NCBI RefSeq assembly: GCF_043876835.1
Contig: NZ_JBAWJZ010000003.1
Location: 431,371-495,370, forward strand
Origin: Yeosuana sp043876835
GTDB taxonomy: Bacteria > Bacteroidota > Bacteroidia > Flavobacteriales > Flavobacteriaceae
Direction of reading: 5' to 3'
Length of the DNA: 64,000 nt
A program made the position numbers and the translations under genes. How positions within the stretch are numbered: the stretch's first letter is position 1; every line of letters starts with the position of its first letter. Shown in pieces: positions 62,236 to 64,000 of this stretch. The notes below the pieces were generated by a model. It made no database searches. It was given only the letters and a program-made list of their open reading frames with translations, and was not told the DNA's origin.

Positions 62236-63777
62236 CTAAATTTTATCTTCTTCTGGAATAATCTTAGTTTTTTTATTGTTTTGGCTAAACTCTTGCATTA
62301 GCTGATATACATGTGGAATTTGCATTTGAAACCGAGTTAAAATATCGTTGGAAATATTTTTTCTACTAAAAGGAACATTCTTTACATATTCTTGAATTTC
62401 ATTAGCGTTTCTTCCATATTTATAATCATATGTAAAACGACCAAGCTCATCAATAACATTATTTTTGTTAGTTTTATTTGCAACACTTATGTAAAATTCA
62501 CTTTCTTTAATATTTCCTTGGTTATTAAATAAGGATTCTGCTTTTAAAAAATCATATAATTCCTTAGCAGTTTTTATAGCAGGATCAATTAATTGAATAT
62601 CTTTTTTCATAAATGGGCGATATAAAAACGACCCATCTTTTGTTTTATAATCATAAAGTTCTTTTAAAACAGTATGTATCTCATCTGATAAATAAGGATA
62701 ATGAGTACACCCTAAAATGATAGACTTTAGTTTATTTGTTGATTTTGAAAGCCTTATTTTTTCCATTAAAGTAACTAAATGATAACGAACATAATTTTCT
62801 GCATCATTAATTTGTATCATGGAGCAATCATCAACACTTTTTGAATCGCATAACATTTTGCCATTATCAAAGTTGAAATTATAAATATCAAAAAGTGTTT
62901 TATCAATCTTAACGTCGCCATCTAAACCTGGTCCTTTATATGTTTTGCGAGGTGTTTTTAATTTTTTATTATAATAATCTGGATCTTCATCAACAGCTTC
63001 TGCTATACCAATACCTCCTTGTGAAAACACTTCAATATTGCCTTTATATCCTAATTCTTTTATATATTTCAACAGAGTATTTTCATAACCCTTAGATGAA
63101 ACTGTTCCTTCTGTTGCTAAAACTCCAATAATAACATTCTCATCTTTCTCTAAAGTTTCTAATGTACCTCTAACACCTGCATCGATAACGCCTATGACTT
63201 TAATATTTAATTTAGACTTTTTAATAAAATCTTCTATGTGTTCTTTCCCATAAGCTGTAGCTGTATTGCACGCAACTACTAATACTTTTACAGGCTTTTT
63301 ATCTAAATTTGGTATCGTGTCATCAGCATCACTATAATATTTATTTCCCAATAAAAACTGAGTATCTTTAATAATATGCTCTTTTAAAAGGTCCACTTTG
63401 TTAACAGAAAAGTAATTGCCATATGGCATATTGGCTTGGTCTCCAAGATAAATAAATGATTCTTTCTCAAAATCTAAAACGCCATCACTCCCAGAAGCAT
63501 TAGTAGTGTTTTCATTTTCATCGAAATTTACAATGGCTTTTAAAACTGTTAATCCACCAGTTCCTGAATCAAATACTCCAACAGGTAGTGTTTTATCATT
63601 TACTGGATAATTTTTAAAGTCAATAAAATAAAAACTACTGCTATCTTTAATGATAGTCTCAATGATATCTTTCTTTTCTAAATTAGCATTGACTGTTAGG
63701 TTTTTATCAGTTTCTTTTTTACAGTTTGTCAGCAATGAAAACAGTAAACCAATAAATAATAAATTGTTTTTTAACAT
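62236..63777 (-). CDS. Glutamate/aspartate racemase-like lipoprotein
   Basis: A 513-aa protein of the cofactor-independent Asp/Glu racemase family with GVFDSGTGGLTVLK (Asp70, Ser71), the first catalytic Cys170 in VVACNTATA and the second Cys357 in LGCTHYPY. Two features are odd. It starts with a lipoprotein signal (FSLLTNC, Cys19), so the enzyme should be periplasmic or membrane-anchored, and it is almost twice as long as MurI, with extra segments (about 85-110, 265-325 and the last 110 residues). Normal MurI is cytoplasmic and serves peptidoglycan synthesis; a role on exported amino acids or wall turnover is inference. Confidence 0.82.
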   Translation of the reverse strand: MLKNNLLFIGLLFSLLTNCKKETDKNLTVNANLEKKDIIETIIKDSSSFYFIDFKNYPVNDKTLPVGVFDSGTGGLTVLKAIVNFDENENTTNASGSDGVLDFEKESFIYLGDQANMPYGNYFSVNKVDLLKEHIIKDTQFLLGNKYYSDADDTIPNLDKKPVKVLVVACNTATAYGKEHIEDFIKKSKLNIKVIGVIDAGVRGTLETLEKDENVIIGVLATEGTVSSKGYENTLLKYIKELGYKGNIEVFSQGGIGIAEAVDEDPDYYNKKLKTPRKTYKGPGLDGDVKIDKTLFDIYNFNFDNGKMLCDSKSVDDCSMIQINDAENYVRYHLVTLMEKIRLSKSTNKLKSIILGCTHYPYLSDEIHTVLKELYDYKTKDGSFLYRPFMKKDIQLIDPAIKTAKELYDFLKAESLFNNQGNIKESEFYISVANKTNKNNVIDELGRFTYDYKYGRNANEIQEYVKNVPFSRKNISNDILTRFQMQIPHVYQLMQEFSQNNKKTKIIPEEDKI

Positions 63778-63847
63778 GACTTGCTTTTTAATAAAGCTTA
63801 ATTTAATGATTTTGAAAAAAATTAAAGCTGCTATAAATTTGTTTTAA

Positions 63848-64000
63848 CTAATATTCCCACTTTACGAAAGCTTCCATAGCGGCGTAATGCGCCAATCCCA
63901 ATTGGTGGTAAATCTCAGCGGTTTCCTTGTTCCTGTCCTCGGCACGTTGCCAGAACTCCCTGCTGTCGGCCCCTTGAAAAACAACCCCATCTTTTTGTGT
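63848..64000 (-). CDS. nagB: 3' end of a second deaminase/LmbE fusion gene
   Basis: The reverse strand from the window edge to the TAG at 63848 encodes 50 residues (QKDGVVFQGADSREFWQRAE and LAHYAAMEAFVKWEY among them). They match the last 50 residues of the 8359-10287 product at 44 positions, so this is a paralogue of the NagB-LmbE protein. Only the LmbE end is visible. Like the other copy, this piece is richer in G and C than the neighbouring genes. Confidence 0.88.
   Translation of the reverse strand, partial: TQKDGVVFQGADSREFWQRAEDRNKETAEIYHQLGLAHYAAMEAFVKWEY

Overview
The window comes from an AT-rich genome of the phylum Bacteroidetes, most likely a (marine) Flavobacteriaceae member. The evidence is two SusC/SusD pairs, a type IX secretion sorting domain, FecR/ECF regulation, TAnnTTFG-type promoters (read TAnnTTTG) and the lipoprotein signals. 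No rRNA, CRISPR array or complete tRNA was found.

Region 1 (1-3.1 kb) is the end of an integrated element: a tyrosine recombinase, a coupled unknown gene and a partial helix-turn-helix (excisionase-like) gene, all on the minus strand. Related integration scars (tRNA-Met 3' fragments, shared non-coding repeats, a decayed integrase) recur at 30.8-31.8 kb and 47.1-47.4 kb.

Region 2 (3.3-30.7 kb) is a polysaccharide utilisation locus that I read as specific for alpha-GalNAc-containing glycans. A plus-strand operon holds a sugar-1-phosphate nucleotidyltransferase, a GH31 enzyme, an NAD epimerase, a sugar MFS porter, a glucosamine-6-phosphate deaminase/LmbE deacetylase fusion and a phosphohexosamine mutase. 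The facing minus-strand operon holds a galactokinase-like GHMP kinase, SusC, SusD, a GH109 enzyme, DUF4874/DUF4832, a PKD/CBM9-like lipoprotein, a DUF5009 membrane acyltransferase-like protein, an unclassified putative glycosidase and a beta-helix T9SS cargo. A LacI-type regulator is divergent from the kinase. The same doublet of 14-bp operators, spaced 23 bp, precedes both operons. Together the genes suggest a Leloir-like route: GalNAc, GalNAc-1-P, UDP-GalNAc, UDP-GlcNAc, GlcNAc-1-P, GlcNAc-6-P, fructose-6-P. The step that frees GlcNAc-1-P from UDP is not accounted for.

Region 3 (32.2-47 kb) has an ECF sigma factor, FecR anti-sigma factor, SusC with an STN domain, SusD, a TlpA-like lipoprotein, an M16 peptidase, a DsbD-like reductase and a class V aminotransferase. 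It looks like a peptide or protein uptake locus with its own thiol chemistry.

Region 4 (47.4-56.8 kb) is a minus-strand block of lipoproteins, DinB, amidohydrolase, cupin, VOC protein, cytidine/guanine-deaminase-like enzyme and two Crp/Fnr regulators. Five near-identical FNR-like boxes (TTGATTYRAATCAA type) sit 45-89 bp upstream of its five transcription units, and both regulators lie in units headed by such a box.

Region 5 (56.8-64 kb) is mostly housekeeping: small lipoprotein, YceI, DOPA-dioxygenase-like, nadD, gmk, yicC, manA, an unusual exported racemase-like lipoprotein, and at the very edge the end of a second deaminase/LmbE fusion gene.
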